Assembly (NCBI GenBank): GCA_963712465.1 | Contig: CAVQHY010000005.1 | Location: 394,866 to 458,865, forward strand | DNA length: 64,000 nucleotides | Direction of reading: 5' to 3' | Origin: CAVQHY01 sp963712465 | GTDB lineage: Bacteria > Actinomycetota > Thermoleophilia > Gaiellales > Gaiellaceae | Part shown: in pieces, positions 1-8,321 of the stretch | Layout: every line of letters begins with the position of its first letter | Numbering within the stretch: position 1 is the first letter of the stretch | Notes under the pieces: model-generated | What the model saw: only the letters and a program-made list of their open reading frames with translations | Database searches by the model: none | What the model was told of the DNA's origin: nothing | Position numbers and translations under genes: made by a program

Positions 1-1545
1 CACCTCGGCGGCGGCTTCGGCGGGAAGTGCGAGTTCCACTTCGAGGCGCACGTCGCGGCGCTGGCTCGTGCCGCGCGCCGGCCGGTCAGGCTCGTCCTCG
101 ACCGGCGGGAGGAGTTCCTCGCCCCGGACATGATCCGGCACGCGATCGTCACGGAGGTCAAGACCGGCGTCCGCCAGGACGGCACGATCGTCGCTCGCGA
201 GGCCCGGCTGCTACTCGACACCGGCGCCTACGCCGCTCACGGCCCCGCGTGCTCGGACATCGCGACGATGATGGCGGCCGGGCCCTACCGCATTCCGCAC
301 ATCAGGATCGGGGCGCACGCGATCTACACGAACCGGACGCCCGCCGGGTCGGTGCGCGCGCCGACCGGCCCGCAGGTCTGCTGGGCCGTCGAGCAGCACG
401 CCGACGAGATCGCCGCTGCGCTCGGCATCGACCCGCTCGAGTTTCGGCTCCGCAACGTCGCCGTCGCCGGCGACGAGGGCCCGACCGGCCAGATCTTCGA
501 CGCGATCGGCATGAAGGAGTGCGTCGAGAAGGCAGCCGAGCTGATTCGCTGGAACGAGCGACCGGACGGAGAGAGCGTCGGGCTCGCCTGCGGCTGGTGG
601 TTCAGCCTTCCGATCGCCTCGGACGCCTCGGTCAAGCTCAACGGGGACGGCACGGCAACCGTGGTGACGGGCGCGCAGGAGAACGGCTCCGGCGCGGTCA
701 TGGGCCTCGCTCTGCTGGCCGCCGACGAGCTCGGCCTGGAGCCCGACAAGATCTCGATCCTCTACCAGGACACCGACGCGGCCGTCTGGGACATGGGCTC
801 GAGTGGCAGCCAGACCACGTTCAACACCGGCCGCGCGGTCATCGCCGCGGCCCGCGAGGTTCGCGATCGTCTGCTCGAGCTCGGCGCCGAGGCGCTCGAG
901 GCGTCGCCCGCGGACCTCGAGCTCGTGGGCGGTGCCGTACGTGCCAAGGACGCGCCGGACCGCTCGGCTACGATCGCCGAGCTCGTCTCCGCCGCGAAGG
1001 ACGACGGCGAGCTGATCATGGTGCACGCCTCCCCGCCGCTTCCGCCCGAGCCCGAGAGCTTCGGCAGCACCTGCCAGGGGCGCATCGCCTTCGAGGCGTT
1101 CGCCGCTCCCGCGTTCTTCTGCCACGCCGCCCGGGTGGTCGTCGATCGCGAGACCGGCGTCGCGCGCGTCCTCGACGTCGCCGCGGCGCACGACTTCGGC
1201 CGGGTGCTGAACCCCGTCGGCGCGGAGGGGCAGGTCGAGGGCGGCGTCGTGCACGGGATCGGGATGGCGTTCACCGAGGGAACCGTCGACGACGGCGGCA
1301 GGCAGGCGAACCCGCACCTCCTCGACTACAAGCTGATGACGGCGGCCGACGCTCCGTCGATCCAGATTGCGTTTATCGACGCGCCCGATCCGAACGGCGG
1401 GCCGTTCGGCAGCAAGGGCGTGGGGGAGCCTCCCGTGGTTCCCACCGCGGGCGCGATCGGCAACGCGATCGCCGCCGCGACGGGAGCCCGCGTCCATCGG
1501 CTGCCAATGACGCCCGTCCGCGTCTGGGAGAGTCTCAGTGCCTGA
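1..1545 (+). CDS. Xanthine dehydrogenase-family molybdopterin-binding large subunit, 5' truncated by window edge
   Basis: This is the C-terminal part of the Mo-cofactor subunit of a xanthine dehydrogenase / aldehyde oxidase type hydroxylase. The frame is open from base 1 and begins inside the glycine-rich cofactor loop HLGGGFGGK. Further on, AGSVRAPTGPQ occupies the position of the arginine-containing substrate loop, and GVGEPPVVPTAGA near the C-terminus carries the family's catalytic glutamate. The loop is not the AYRGAGR or AYxCSFR type of CO dehydrogenases, so a purine or heteroaromatic/aldehyde hydroxylase is more likely; the substrate cannot be told. It overlaps the FAD subunit by 8 nt, implying translational coupling in a large-medium-small subunit operon. 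The missing N-terminus lies upstream of the window. Confidence 0.93.
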   Translation, partial: HLGGGFGGKCEFHFEAHVAALARAARRPVRLVLDRREEFLAPDMIRHAIVTEVKTGVRQDGTIVAREARLLLDTGAYAAHGPACSDIATMMAAGPYRIPHIRIGAHAIYTNRTPAGSVRAPTGPQVCWAVEQHADEIAAALGIDPLEFRLRNVAVAGDEGPTGQIFDAIGMKECVEKAAELIRWNERPDGESVGLACGWWFSLPIASDASVKLNGDGTATVVTGAQENGSGAVMGLALLAADELGLEPDKISILYQDTDAAVWDMGSSGSQTTFNTGRAVIAAAREVRDRLLELGAEALEASPADLELVGGAVRAKDAPDRSATIAELVSAAKDDGELIMVHASPPLPPEPESFGSTCQGRIAFEAFAAPAFFCHAARVVVDRETGVARVLDVAAAHDFGRVLNPVGAEGQVEGGVVHGIGMAFTEGTVDDGGRQANPHLLDYKLMTAADAPSIQIAFIDAPDPNGGPFGSKGVGEPPVVPTAGAIGNAIAAATGARVHRLPMTPVRVWESLSA

Positions 1546-2413
1546 GCTGTACGCCGAGCCGACGACCGTCGACGAGGCGCTCGAGGCGCTGGGGCAGCTC
1601 GGCCCCGACGTGGGCATCGTGGCGGGGGGCACCGACCTCGTGGTCGGTGCGAGGGGCGGCAAGAAGCCGCTTCCCGACGCGCTCGTCGCGATCCACCGGC
1701 TCGCCGGGCTCCACGCGATCGAGGGCGGGTCGGGCTCCCCGCTTCACCTCGGCGCGCTGGTCACCCATGCCGACCTCGAGAGCTCGAGCCTCGTGCGGGA
1801 GCGGTGGACCGCGCTCGCCGATGCCGCCGCGCTCGTCGGCTCGCCGGCCACTCGCCACGTCGGCACGATCGGCGGGAACCTCGGCAACGCGTCGCCGGCG
1901 ATGGAGTCCGGAAGCCCGCTGATCGTCTTCGGCGCGTCGGTCGAGGTGGCCGGCCCGAGCGGCACCCGAACCGTGCCGGTCGACGAGCTGCTCGTCGGGC
2001 CGGGGAAGACGTCTCTTGCCGCGGGGGAGCTGATCACGGGGGTCGTCGTGCCCGAGCCTCCTTCGAGGTCGGGCAGCGCATACGTCCGGCTCGAATACCG
2101 GCTGACGATGGAGATCGCCGTCGTGGGCGCCGCCGCGCTCGTCGCGCTCGACGCCGGCGGGGCGGTCGAGGACGCGCGGGTCGCGCTCACGGCCGTCGCG
2201 CCGACGTGCCTGCACGCCCCGGCGGTCGAGGAGGCGCTGCGCGGGAAGGAGCCGACGGGGAAGGCGCTCGCGGACGCCGCCGCGACGGCCGCCGGCGCCT
2301 GCGTGCCGATCGACGACGTCCGCGCCACTGCCGACTACCGGCGCGCGATGGTCCCGGTGATCGTCAGGCGTGCGCTCGAGCGCGCGGTCGAGAGGGCGAG
2401 GGCGTCGTCGTGA
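1538..2413 (+). CDS. Xanthine dehydrogenase-family FAD-binding subunit
   Basis: A 291-residue medium subunit that carries FAD and passes electrons between the 2Fe-2S subunit and NAD+ or another acceptor. The flavin-binding signatures are visible: VAGGTDLVV near residue 30 and TIGGNLGNASPA near residue 110, both typical of CoxM/CutM proteins. The length matches the family (about 280-300). The start is a GTG overlapping the 3' end of the large subunit gene by 8 nt. The stop TGA is also the first triplet of a G-rich repeat that separates this gene from the iron-sulfur subunit. Confidence 0.93.
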   Translation: MPELYAEPTTVDEALEALGQLGPDVGIVAGGTDLVVGARGGKKPLPDALVAIHRLAGLHAIEGGSGSPLHLGALVTHADLESSSLVRERWTALADAAALVGSPATRHVGTIGGNLGNASPAMESGSPLIVFGASVEVAGPSGTRTVPVDELLVGPGKTSLAAGELITGVVVPEPPSRSGSAYVRLEYRLTMEIAVVGAAALVALDAGGAVEDARVALTAVAPTCLHAPAVEEALRGKEPTGKALADAAATAAGACVPIDDVRATADYRRAMVPVIVRRALERAVERARASS

Positions 2414-2477
2414 GGGGTCGCGCTCGGGCGGGCCAGGGCGGGACCGCTGAGGGCGGGGGCGGGGTGCTGGGGCCGCC
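2411..2477 (+). repeat. G-rich linker repeat, copy 1
   Basis: The space between the FAD and 2Fe-2S subunit genes is almost entirely G-rich repeat. It shares the 15-mer TGAGGGGTCGCGCTC and the block GGGCGGGGG-Y-GGGGTG-S-TGGGGCC with the spacer at 15693-15738. The second block resembles the tandem at 17854-17976. The repeat begins with the stop codon of the upstream gene and ends just before the next start. Its runs of three to five G could form a G-quadruplex on the + strand. Confidence 0.7.
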
Positions 2478-2942
2478 ATGAGGTATCCAGCCACCCTGCT
2501 CGTCAACGGCGTCCCGTACCCGGTCGACCTCGACCCCGGGCGGACGCTCCTCACGGCGCTTCGCGACGATCTTGGGCTCACCGGGACGAAGGAGGGCTGC
2601 GACGACTCCGAGTGCGGCGCCTGCATGGTGATGCTCGACGGGCGTCCCGTGAACTCGTGCTCGTACCTCGCGGTCCAGGCGGCCGGTCGCGAGATCACGA
2701 CGGTCGAGGGGCTCGCCGACGGCGGCGAGCTCGCCCCGCTCCAGCGGGCGTTCCTCGAAGAGGGCGGCGTGCAGTGCGGCTTCTGCACGCCCGGGATGCT
2801 GATCTCGGCGACGGCACTCCTGCGCGCCACCTCGAGCCCGAGCGAGGACGAGATCCGCCTCGCGCTCGGCGGCAACCTCTGCCGGTGCACCGGCTACCAG
2901 AAGATCGTCCGCGCCGTGCAGCGCGCGGCCGCCGAAGCGTAG
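2478..2942 (+). CDS. Xanthine dehydrogenase-family 2Fe-2S subunit
   Basis: A 154-residue small subunit holding two 2Fe-2S clusters. The N-terminal plant-ferredoxin-like cluster ligands are in CDDSECGACMV (about residues 40-50) with a further Cys after it. The C-terminal four-helix domain carries CGFCTPGM and NLCRCTGY, the classical all-alpha 2Fe-2S signature. The length is standard for CoxS/CutS proteins. It starts with ATG 64 nt after the FAD gene and ends 2 nt before the convergent lspA gene. It completes the three-subunit enzyme with the two upstream genes. Confidence 0.95.
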   Translation: MRYPATLLVNGVPYPVDLDPGRTLLTALRDDLGLTGTKEGCDDSECGACMVMLDGRPVNSCSYLAVQAAGREITTVEGLADGGELAPLQRAFLEEGGVQCGFCTPGMLISATALLRATSSPSEDEIRLALGGNLCRCTGYQKIVRAVQRAAAEA

Positions 2943-2944
2943 TC

Positions 2945-3433
2945 TCAGTCGGCGGCCCGGTCGGCCGGAAGCGCCGATCTGTGCGGCGCGGCCGGTCGCA
3001 GGAGCACCACGACCAGCAGCAAGGCGAGCGCGAGGAAGATCGAGACGTCGGCGAGGTTGAACGCCTTCTCGCCGTCGCGGCTGACGAAGTCGGTCACGTA
3101 GCCGAGCCTGATCCGGTCGACGAGGTTCCCGAGCCCGCCCCCGACGATCAGTCCGAAGCCAACGGCGATCGCCGGCCGCGCGTCGCGCCGGCGCGCGAAG
3201 AAGAGGAGAAAGCCTGCGACCGCAACGGTCGTCAGGACGGCCATGAGCACGGCGCTCCCCTGGAAATGGCCGCCGAAGGTGCCGCTGTTGCGAACGTGGT
3301 GGATCGAGAACGGCCCGGCTCCGGCTGCGGTGTCGCCCAGCTCGACGGTTGACCGGATGACCGCCTTGGTCGCCTGATCGGCCGCGAGCACGACGCCGGC
3401 CACGGCCACGAGGATCGTCCAGCGGACAGGCAT
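2945..3433 (-). CDS. lspA: Lipoprotein signal peptidase (signal peptidase II)
   Basis: An integral membrane aspartyl protease that removes signal peptides from prolipoproteins after lipid modification. The 162-residue protein has the expected four membrane segments and the family motifs ADQATK, HVRNSGTFGG, GGGLGNLVDR and FNLADV. The catalytic aspartates are Asp106 and Asp129. ATG at 3433 is preferred over the GTG one codon upstream because a TATTGT -10 box sits exactly 7 nt before it, consistent with a leaderless mRNA. At least two putative lipoproteins (53647, 61273 region) are encoded in the same window as possible substrates. Confidence 0.95.
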   Translation of the reverse strand: MPVRWTILVAVAGVVLAADQATKAVIRSTVELGDTAAGAGPFSIHHVRNSGTFGGHFQGSAVLMAVLTTVAVAGFLLFFARRRDARPAIAVGFGLIVGGGLGNLVDRIRLGYVTDFVSRDGEKAFNLADVSIFLALALLLVVVLLRPAAPHRSALPADRAAD

Positions 3434-3440
3434 CACCCCA

Positions 3441-3446
3441 ACAATA
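3441..3446 (-). promoter_or_regulatory. -10 box of lspA, leaderless
   Basis: On the minus strand TATTGT is followed by 7 nt and then the lspA ATG, so transcription would begin at or next to the start codon. No Shine-Dalgarno sequence is present. Confidence 0.6.
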
Positions 3447-3506
3447 GGTGGCGTCGCGCCCAGGCGGGTGGGTCTTCCATGGGGGGTGAATGGTGGGGGT
3501 GCAACT

Positions 3507-4193
3507 TCAGCTCGAGAGCAGGTAGGCGGTCAGGAAGCCGGCGACTGTCGCGAGGGCGACCCAGCGGCCCCCTTCGCGGTACGCCTCGGGCATGATCGTC
3601 GACGCCAGCACGGCGGTAACCGCCCCACCGGCGAACGCGAGGACGAAGCCGCGGATCGCCCCCGAGACGTCGTCGAGGGCGAGATAGCCGAGCGGCACCA
3701 TCACGCCCGTCGCCACGGCCGCAAGCGTCCAGACCCCGAGCACGCGACGGGGCGACTCGGTCTCGAGCATCTCGGAGGCTCCGCCGAGCGCCTCCGGAAG
3801 GTTGCCGGCGACGATCGCCGCCGCGAGGGCGAGGCCGCCGGTCTCTCCGCCGATCGCGAGCGTCCCGCCGAGTGCGATGTTCTCGGGGATCCCGTCGAGC
3901 AGGACTCCGAGCAGCAGACCGATCCCTGCGGCGCCGAGCCGTCGCTCGAGCAGCGTGTCGAGCGAGAGGTACACGAGCGCTCCCCCGAAGAGCCCGACGC
4001 CGACGACCGCCGTGGTTGCCGTGCTGTCGGCCTCCTCGACGAGCTCGAAGGCGAGCGCGGACATCATCGCGCCACTCGCGAACCCGAGCACGACCGCGAG
4101 GAGGTGCTCGCTCGGCTCGTGCGCGAGCGCGACGAGCGCGCCCGCGACCAGCGGCACGGCAACGATGATGCCGTAGAGGATCGCCTCGCCCAC
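3507..4193 (-). CDS. ZIP-family metal transporter
   Basis: A 228-residue polytopic membrane protein of the ZIP (ZupT/ZIP) divalent-metal transporter family, with about eight hydrophobic segments. The TM4 and TM5 signatures are present in altered form: LDGIPENIALG where most ZIPs have HNxxEG, and VAGNLPEALGG where most have HxxPE. The usual histidines are therefore absent while the Asp, Asn and Glu positions remain, so metal preference is uncertain and Zn2+ should not be assumed. The GTG start follows a TATGGT -10 box by 9 nt (minus strand), again suggesting a leaderless message. It stands alone between lspA and a divergent response regulator. Confidence 0.85.
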   Translation of the reverse strand: MGEAILYGIIVAVPLVAGALVALAHEPSEHLLAVVLGFASGAMMSALAFELVEEADSTATTAVVGVGLFGGALVYLSLDTLLERRLGAAGIGLLLGVLLDGIPENIALGGTLAIGGETGGLALAAAIVAGNLPEALGGASEMLETESPRRVLGVWTLAAVATGVMVPLGYLALDDVSGAIRGFVLAFAGGAVTAVLASTIMPEAYREGGRWVALATVAGFLTAYLLSS

Positions 4194-4282
4194 GACAGCT
4201 CGACCATAACGGCACGGTCCGATGTCGACGACTGTGCGATCCGCGGTGGAATGTTCGTCACGCTCTTGCCCGAAAGGACAGC

Positions 4283-4311
4283 TTGGAGCGGGCGGCAGGC
4301 GCTGCTAGCGT
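4283..4311 (+). promoter_or_regulatory. Promoter of the OmpR-type regulator gene
   Basis: TTGGAG (4283-4288), a 17-bp spacer and TAGCGT (4306-4311) form a sigma-A-like promoter. The ATG at 4319 comes 7 nt after the -10 box, so the mRNA is predicted to be leaderless. Confidence 0.6.
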
Positions 4312-4318
4312 CGTCGTC

Positions 4319-5023
4319 ATGCCAGGCGAGGCGGTGCTCGTCGTCGACGAAGAGGAGGCCGAACGGCGCTTCCTCGCGCAGCAGCTCGCCGACGACGGCT
4401 TCGAGGTGCTGGCAGCGGGCCGGGGCCTCGAGGCGCTCGACCTCGTCGAGAACGCGCGGCCCGACATCGTCCTCCTCGACGCTGTGCTGCCCGACGGCTC
4501 GGGCTTCGAGCTGTGCCGGCGCCTGCGGGAGGGCGAGCCGGGCCGCGCCTGGAACCGGGACGTGCCCGTGATCATGGTCAGCGGGCGCGCCGATCCGGCG
4601 GATCGGGTGCGAGGCTTCGCCCGCGGGGCCGACGACTACGTCACGAGGCCGTACATGTACGCGGAGCTGCTCGCCCGCGTGCGCGCCGTGCTGCGGCGCG
4701 CGACCGGCCCGCGCCGGACTCGCGTCTGCGTGGCCGACCTCGAGATCGACCCGGCCGCGCGCACGGTCACGGTCGCGGGGGAGGCCGTCCACCTGTCCGC
4801 GAAGGAGTACGACCTCCTGGTCGCGCTCGCCGAGGAGCCGGAGCGCGTCTACCGCAAGGAGGAGCTGCTCCGGGACGTATGGGGCTTCCGCTCGCTGGGC
4901 CGGACGCGGACGCTCGACTCGCACGCGAGCCGCCTTCGCCGCAAGCTCAACCGCGACGAGGAGGCGACGTACGTCCTGAACGTGTGGGGCGTCGGCTATA
5001 GGCTCGTCGCACCGCGCCTGTAG
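4319..5023 (+). CDS. OmpR/PhoB-type response regulator
   Basis: A 234-residue two-domain regulator. The N-terminal receiver has the phosphoacceptor Asp54 in VLLDAVLPDG and the acidic pocket at DEEE. The C-terminal winged helix (about residues 135-232) contains LSAKEYDLL and the recognition segment DSHASRLRRKL, typical of OmpR-family DNA binding. The position usually held by the invariant lysine (KP) reads YVTRPYMY, an Arg replacement that could alter activation. No histidine kinase is adjacent, so it is an orphan here. ATG 4319 is chosen because a -35/-10 promoter ends 7 nt upstream; the in-frame TTG at 4283 lies in the -35 element. Confidence 0.92.
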   Translation: MPGEAVLVVDEEEAERRFLAQQLADDGFEVLAAGRGLEALDLVENARPDIVLLDAVLPDGSGFELCRRLREGEPGRAWNRDVPVIMVSGRADPADRVRGFARGADDYVTRPYMYAELLARVRAVLRRATGPRRTRVCVADLEIDPAARTVTVAGEAVHLSAKEYDLLVALAEEPERVYRKEELLRDVWGFRSLGRTRTLDSHASRLRRKLNRDEEATYVLNVWGVGYRLVAPRL

Positions 5024-5138
5024 AGCTGTCTCGCCGGGAATCCGGGCTCGATTGCGCCACAGAGCCTGCACGCCGAGACCACGACGAAGCGTGCGGATCG
5101 CATTTCAAGACCGACCCTCGATGTCTATCGTGCGCCGC

Positions 5139-5597
5139 GTGACGTGGCTTCCCGAAGAGTTCAGCCATCCGGAGCGCCTTGATCTCCCGACCGGCCACCA
5201 CCTGCGCCCGATCCGGGAGGACGACGTCGAGATCGACTACCCCGCCGTCATGGGCTCCCGTGAGCGGTTGTGGGCGAAGTACGGTGCGGCGTGGGGGTGG
5301 CCGCCCGCCACGATGACCTACGAGGCGGACCGGGAGGACCTCGCCCGGCACGAGGCGGAGATAGCGGCTCAGGAGACGTTCAACTACGCCGTGCTCGACG
5401 AGGGCGAGGCCGAACTTCTCGGCTGCGTCTATATCGATCCACCCGACGAGAGCTCCCCGCCGGGGTGCGACGCCGTCGCGTCCTGGTGGGTGGTCGACGA
5501 GGCCATCGGCACCGATCTGGAGCGGGCGCTCGACGACTTCGTGCCGCGCTGGCTGGCCGAGACCTGGGGGTTCGGATCGGTTTACTACTTCCCGTGA
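5139..5597 (+). CDS. GNAT-family N-acetyltransferase
   Basis: A protein of about 152 residues resembling GNAT acyl-CoA acetyltransferases. HLRPIREDDVE near the N-terminus and the central strand ELLGCVYIDPPD followed by ASWWVVDE match the acetyl-CoA-binding core, although the classic Q/RxxGxG/A loop is not obvious. The substrate is unknown. Start choice: GTG 5139 lies exactly 7 nt after TATCGT, the spacing seen at many leaderless genes here. ATG 5121 in the same frame would overlap that promoter. A perfect hairpin follows the gene. Confidence 0.75.
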   Translation: MTWLPEEFSHPERLDLPTGHHLRPIREDDVEIDYPAVMGSRERLWAKYGAAWGWPPATMTYEADREDLARHEAEIAAQETFNYAVLDEGEAELLGCVYIDPPDESSPPGCDAVASWWVVDEAIGTDLERALDDFVPRWLAETWGFGSVYYFP

Positions 5598-5648
5598 TCC
5601 CTCACGACTCCAGGTCGTTCGACGAGACCGCTGCTACGCCAGCACTTC

Positions 5649-5665
5649 GACCGGGTCGCCCGGTC
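5649..5665. terminator. Bidirectional terminator hairpin between convergent genes
   Basis: GACCGGG-TCG-CCCGGTC is a perfect 7-bp stem with a 3-nt loop. It lies between the convergent GNAT and flavin monooxygenase genes. It lacks a strong T tract on either side, so termination is plausible but not certain. Confidence 0.5.
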
Positions 5666-5689
5666 ACACCGTTCCCTCGATGAGGACGG

Positions 5690-6931
5690 TCAGTGGCCGC
5701 TGCCGGCCAGATGGCCGGCGACGTACTCCGCGTCCTCGCCTACTCCGAGAAACAGTGCCGACTTGCGCTTGTGCAGCCAGTGGAGTCCGAGGAAGTAGAG
5801 GCCGGGAGCTGCGGTCACGCCGCGGGTCTGGCGGGGCCAGCCGTCGCGGTCGAAGATGGCCATCCGGATCCAGCGGAAGTCGGGTTCGTAGCCGTTGGCC
5901 CAAAGGACGCTCGTGATGTCCGCCGAGCGAAGGTCGAGCCTCGTCGTCGAGTGCACCGCCGCCGGATCGTCGCGTCCGGCATCGATGTCCCGGTCCGCGT
6001 CGAGCACGTCGAGCCGGGTGGCCGCGACGTGGTCGTCGACCTGCCGCTTGAACTGCACCGCGAACTCGTCCGCTTTGGCCAGGGCCTCCTCCAGGCCGGG
6101 TCGGACGACGATCTCGTGCCCGTCGATCGCGTCGACGCGGCCGATCAGGACGACGCCCAGCCGGGCGAGCGTGCGGGGGTGGCACTCGTGGCCTCCGTCG
6201 TTGCCGGACAGGCTCTGATTGCAGGCGAGTCTCGTCTCGCTCGCCGAGGCGAGCGAGTTGACGGTCTGATCCATCAGTCCAAGGTCGGTCGCCCAGCGAA
6301 TGAAGTCGCGCCCCCGGTAGCGACGCGGCGACCATGGACAGCTCCCGACCGAGAGGTAGACCTGCCGGCCGCTACGGGCCAGCTCTTCCGCGATCTGACA
6401 GCCCGACGAGCCGCTCCCGACGACGAGGACGGCACCGGCCGGAAGCTGGGCGGGCCGCAGGTACTCGCTCGCGTGAAGCTGAAGGATCTCTGTGGCCATC
6501 TGGCGAGAGAGCGATGTCGTCCTCGGCCGCTGGAACGCCCCGGTTGCCACCACGACGTTCCTAGCGATGAGGGAGCCGGCCGACGTCTCGAGCCGATAGT
6601 CGCCGTCCGGACTCTGCTCGAGCGATTCGACTGATACGCCGCACCGAACCGGCGCCTGCGTCCCGCTCGCGTACCGCTCGATATGGGCCACCACGTCGTC
6701 GCGCGGCATGAACGCATCCGGATCGTCTCCGGCGTAGTCGTAACCGGGCAACCGAAGCGCCCAGTTGGGGGTGTTTAGATAGAAGCCGTCCCAACGCTGA
6801 GTTCGCCACGACTCCGCCAGCCGTCCCCGCTCGAGGACGAGATGGTCGCGGTGGTGCGCCGTCAGGTGGTAGCTCGCGCAGAGGCCGGCCTGTCCACCCC
6901 CGATCACCACCGTCTCCGCGCGCTCGCCCAA
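5690..6931 (-). CDS. Flavin-containing monooxygenase / CzcO-like NAD(P)/FAD oxidoreductase
   Basis: A 413-residue flavoprotein. The FAD-binding dinucleotide fold is at the N-terminus (VVIGGGQAGLCASYHL) and the NAD(P)H-binding fold begins near residue 170 (VLVVGSGSSGCQIAEEL). This is the two-Rossmann architecture of class B monooxygenases and CzcO-like proteins. LWANGYEPDFRWI and PGLYFLGLHWL are conserved C-terminal landmarks. The substrate is not predictable. The TTG start is supported by GGGGAGG 7 nt upstream. It lies 18 nt after the dehydrogenase gene on the same strand, so the two probably form an operon read from the promoter at about 8269. Confidence 0.88.
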   Translation of the reverse strand: MGERAETVVIGGGQAGLCASYHLTAHHRDHLVLERGRLAESWRTQRWDGFYLNTPNWALRLPGYDYAGDDPDAFMPRDDVVAHIERYASGTQAPVRCGVSVESLEQSPDGDYRLETSAGSLIARNVVVATGAFQRPRTTSLSRQMATEILQLHASEYLRPAQLPAGAVLVVGSGSSGCQIAEELARSGRQVYLSVGSCPWSPRRYRGRDFIRWATDLGLMDQTVNSLASASETRLACNQSLSGNDGGHECHPRTLARLGVVLIGRVDAIDGHEIVVRPGLEEALAKADEFAVQFKRQVDDHVAATRLDVLDADRDIDAGRDDPAAVHSTTRLDLRSADITSVLWANGYEPDFRWIRMAIFDRDGWPRQTRGVTAAPGLYFLGLHWLHKRKSALFLGVGEDAEYVAGHLAGSGH

Positions 6932-6949
6932 TCCGTGCCTCCCCGAACG

Positions 6950-8260
6950 TTAACCGGCCTCTTGCGGAGGGAGAAGCCGGCTCTCGAGCTCGCGTCTGAG
7001 CTGCGCGGCCCGGGTCTCGGGGAGCGTCTCGACGTCGGCGCGGCGCAGGCGACCGCCCGCCGCGATGGGGCTTACGAGGCGGACGCCGCGGGCGAGGCCG
7101 ATCGGGAGCAGGCCGGCTCCCGTCGAGTCGGGCGCGGGGACGAGCTCGCCGTAGACCGTCGTGCCGCCCTCGCCGTCGAGGGTCTCCCCGGGTTCGAGGT
7201 CGCGCTTCGCCGTCGCGACGACGTCGGCCTGGAAGCCGGTCGGAGAGCCGGTCGGCTCGCCGAGCAGGGCCGCGCTGAGGACGCTCACCGTCGTCTCGAG
7301 CCCGATCAGGTGGTACGGGCGGTAGAGGGCGCCGTAGCGACCGGACGGATCGGTCCGGACGCCGTAGTCGGCCAGGCGGCGCGACGCCGACTCGCTCCCC
7401 GGGTCGAACGTGACGAAGACGCCCCAGCGAAGGTCGCCCGTAACGGGCGTTCCGTCAGGCGCGAGGCTCGAGACGACCTCGACCGTCCCCGCCCGGGAGA
7501 GCGTCCCGCCCGCCTCGGCCGGGACGCACACGCGCGCGAGGTCACCGGCACCGCACGGCGGGAAGCGCAGACCTTCCGTCTGCGGCTCGAGCCCCGTCGC
7601 GTTGCAGACGGCCGCCATCTCGATCGCCGACTTCGTTCCATCCAGGAAGGAGGTGAACATGCGCGCGCTGAAGCCGCCCGCCGCGACCTGCTCGTCCGTG
7701 AGGCCGTAGTGCTCCCACACGTCGTCGGGCGTGACCGCGTGGTAGGTGGGGAGGTGCTTGGTCCCCTTGCCCGCGCAGACGACGTCGAAGCCGCATGTCC
7801 GCGCCCAGTCGACGAGCTCGCAGACGAGCGCCGGCTGGTCGCCGTAGGCGAGGCCGTAGACGACGCCGGCTGCTCGCGCGCGCTCGGCGAGGAGCGGCCC
7901 GACGAGCGCGTCGGCCTCGACCGTGACCATGACGACGTGGACGCCGCGCTCGAACGCGGCGAGAGCGTGGGCACAGCCGGCCTCGGGCGATCCGGTCGCC
8001 TCGACCAGCACGTCCACGCCGGCGTCCAGCAGCTCGTGGATCCCGTCGCAGGCACCCGCCTCCGGGAGCCCGGCGAGGCGAAGCGCCGCGCGGGAGCGAT
8101 CGGCATCGAGATCCACGACGGCAACGACCTCGACCGCCTCCAGCCGCGCCGCCTGGGTGAGCACCATCGTTCCGAACACTCCCGCGCCCGCGAGCCCGAG
8201 GCGAAGCGGCCCCTCGCCGGCGGCCCGGGCCGCGAGGAGCTCGAGGAGACGGCCTCGCAT
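6950..8260 (-). CDS. NAD(P)-dependent homoserine-dehydrogenase-like oxidoreductase with SAF-like C-terminus
   Basis: A 436-residue protein. The N-terminus is a Rossmann domain (LRLGLAGAGVFGTMVL, then VVDLDADRS) like that of homoserine and aspartate dehydrogenases. The C-terminal third (DLEPGETLDGEGGTTVYG to PIGLARGVRL) resembles the SAF domain found in FlgA-like and sugar-acid enzymes. Proteins of this layout are usually annotated as oxidoreductases or SAF-domain proteins, and the actual reaction is not known to me. ATG 8260 is chosen because TAGGAT lies 8 nt upstream on the minus strand. It is divergent from hemG and probably cotranscribed with the monooxygenase downstream. Confidence 0.8.
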   Translation of the reverse strand: MRGRLLELLAARAAGEGPLRLGLAGAGVFGTMVLTQAARLEAVEVVAVVDLDADRSRAALRLAGLPEAGACDGIHELLDAGVDVLVEATGSPEAGCAHALAAFERGVHVVMVTVEADALVGPLLAERARAAGVVYGLAYGDQPALVCELVDWARTCGFDVVCAGKGTKHLPTYHAVTPDDVWEHYGLTDEQVAAGGFSARMFTSFLDGTKSAIEMAAVCNATGLEPQTEGLRFPPCGAGDLARVCVPAEAGGTLSRAGTVEVVSSLAPDGTPVTGDLRWGVFVTFDPGSESASRRLADYGVRTDPSGRYGALYRPYHLIGLETTVSVLSAALLGEPTGSPTGFQADVVATAKRDLEPGETLDGEGGTTVYGELVPAPDSTGAGLLPIGLARGVRLVSPIAAGGRLRRADVETLPETRAAQLRRELESRLLPPQEAG

Positions 8261-8268
8261 GGCGCGCG

Positions 8269-8314
8269 ATCCTATCCCGTCGCTCCCGACCGCCGGACTG
8301 CCGGGTAGTAGCGT
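8269..8314. promoter_or_regulatory. Divergent leaderless promoters for the oxidoreductase and hemG
   Basis: In the 61-bp divergent spacer the minus strand carries TAGGAT (8274-8269) 8 nt before the oxidoreductase ATG. The plus strand carries TAGCGT (8309-8314) 7 nt before the hemG ATG at 8322. Neither gene has a Shine-Dalgarno sequence. Confidence 0.6.
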
Positions 8315-8321
8315 TCGCCCG

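Noticed and set aside
1..2942. Aerobic CO dehydrogenase (coxLMS)
   Set aside because: The large subunit lacks the AYxCSFR and AYRGAGR active-site loops, so only the broader xanthine dehydrogenase family is supported.
4283..4318. TTG start at 4283 for the OmpR-type regulator
   Set aside because: The TTG is part of the -35 element, and ATG 4319 fits the -10 spacing and the receiver-domain start.
5052..5138. Longer starts for the GNAT protein at 5052 or 5121
   Set aside because: They overlap the TATCGT promoter and add residues without family resemblance. ATG 5121 cannot be fully excluded.
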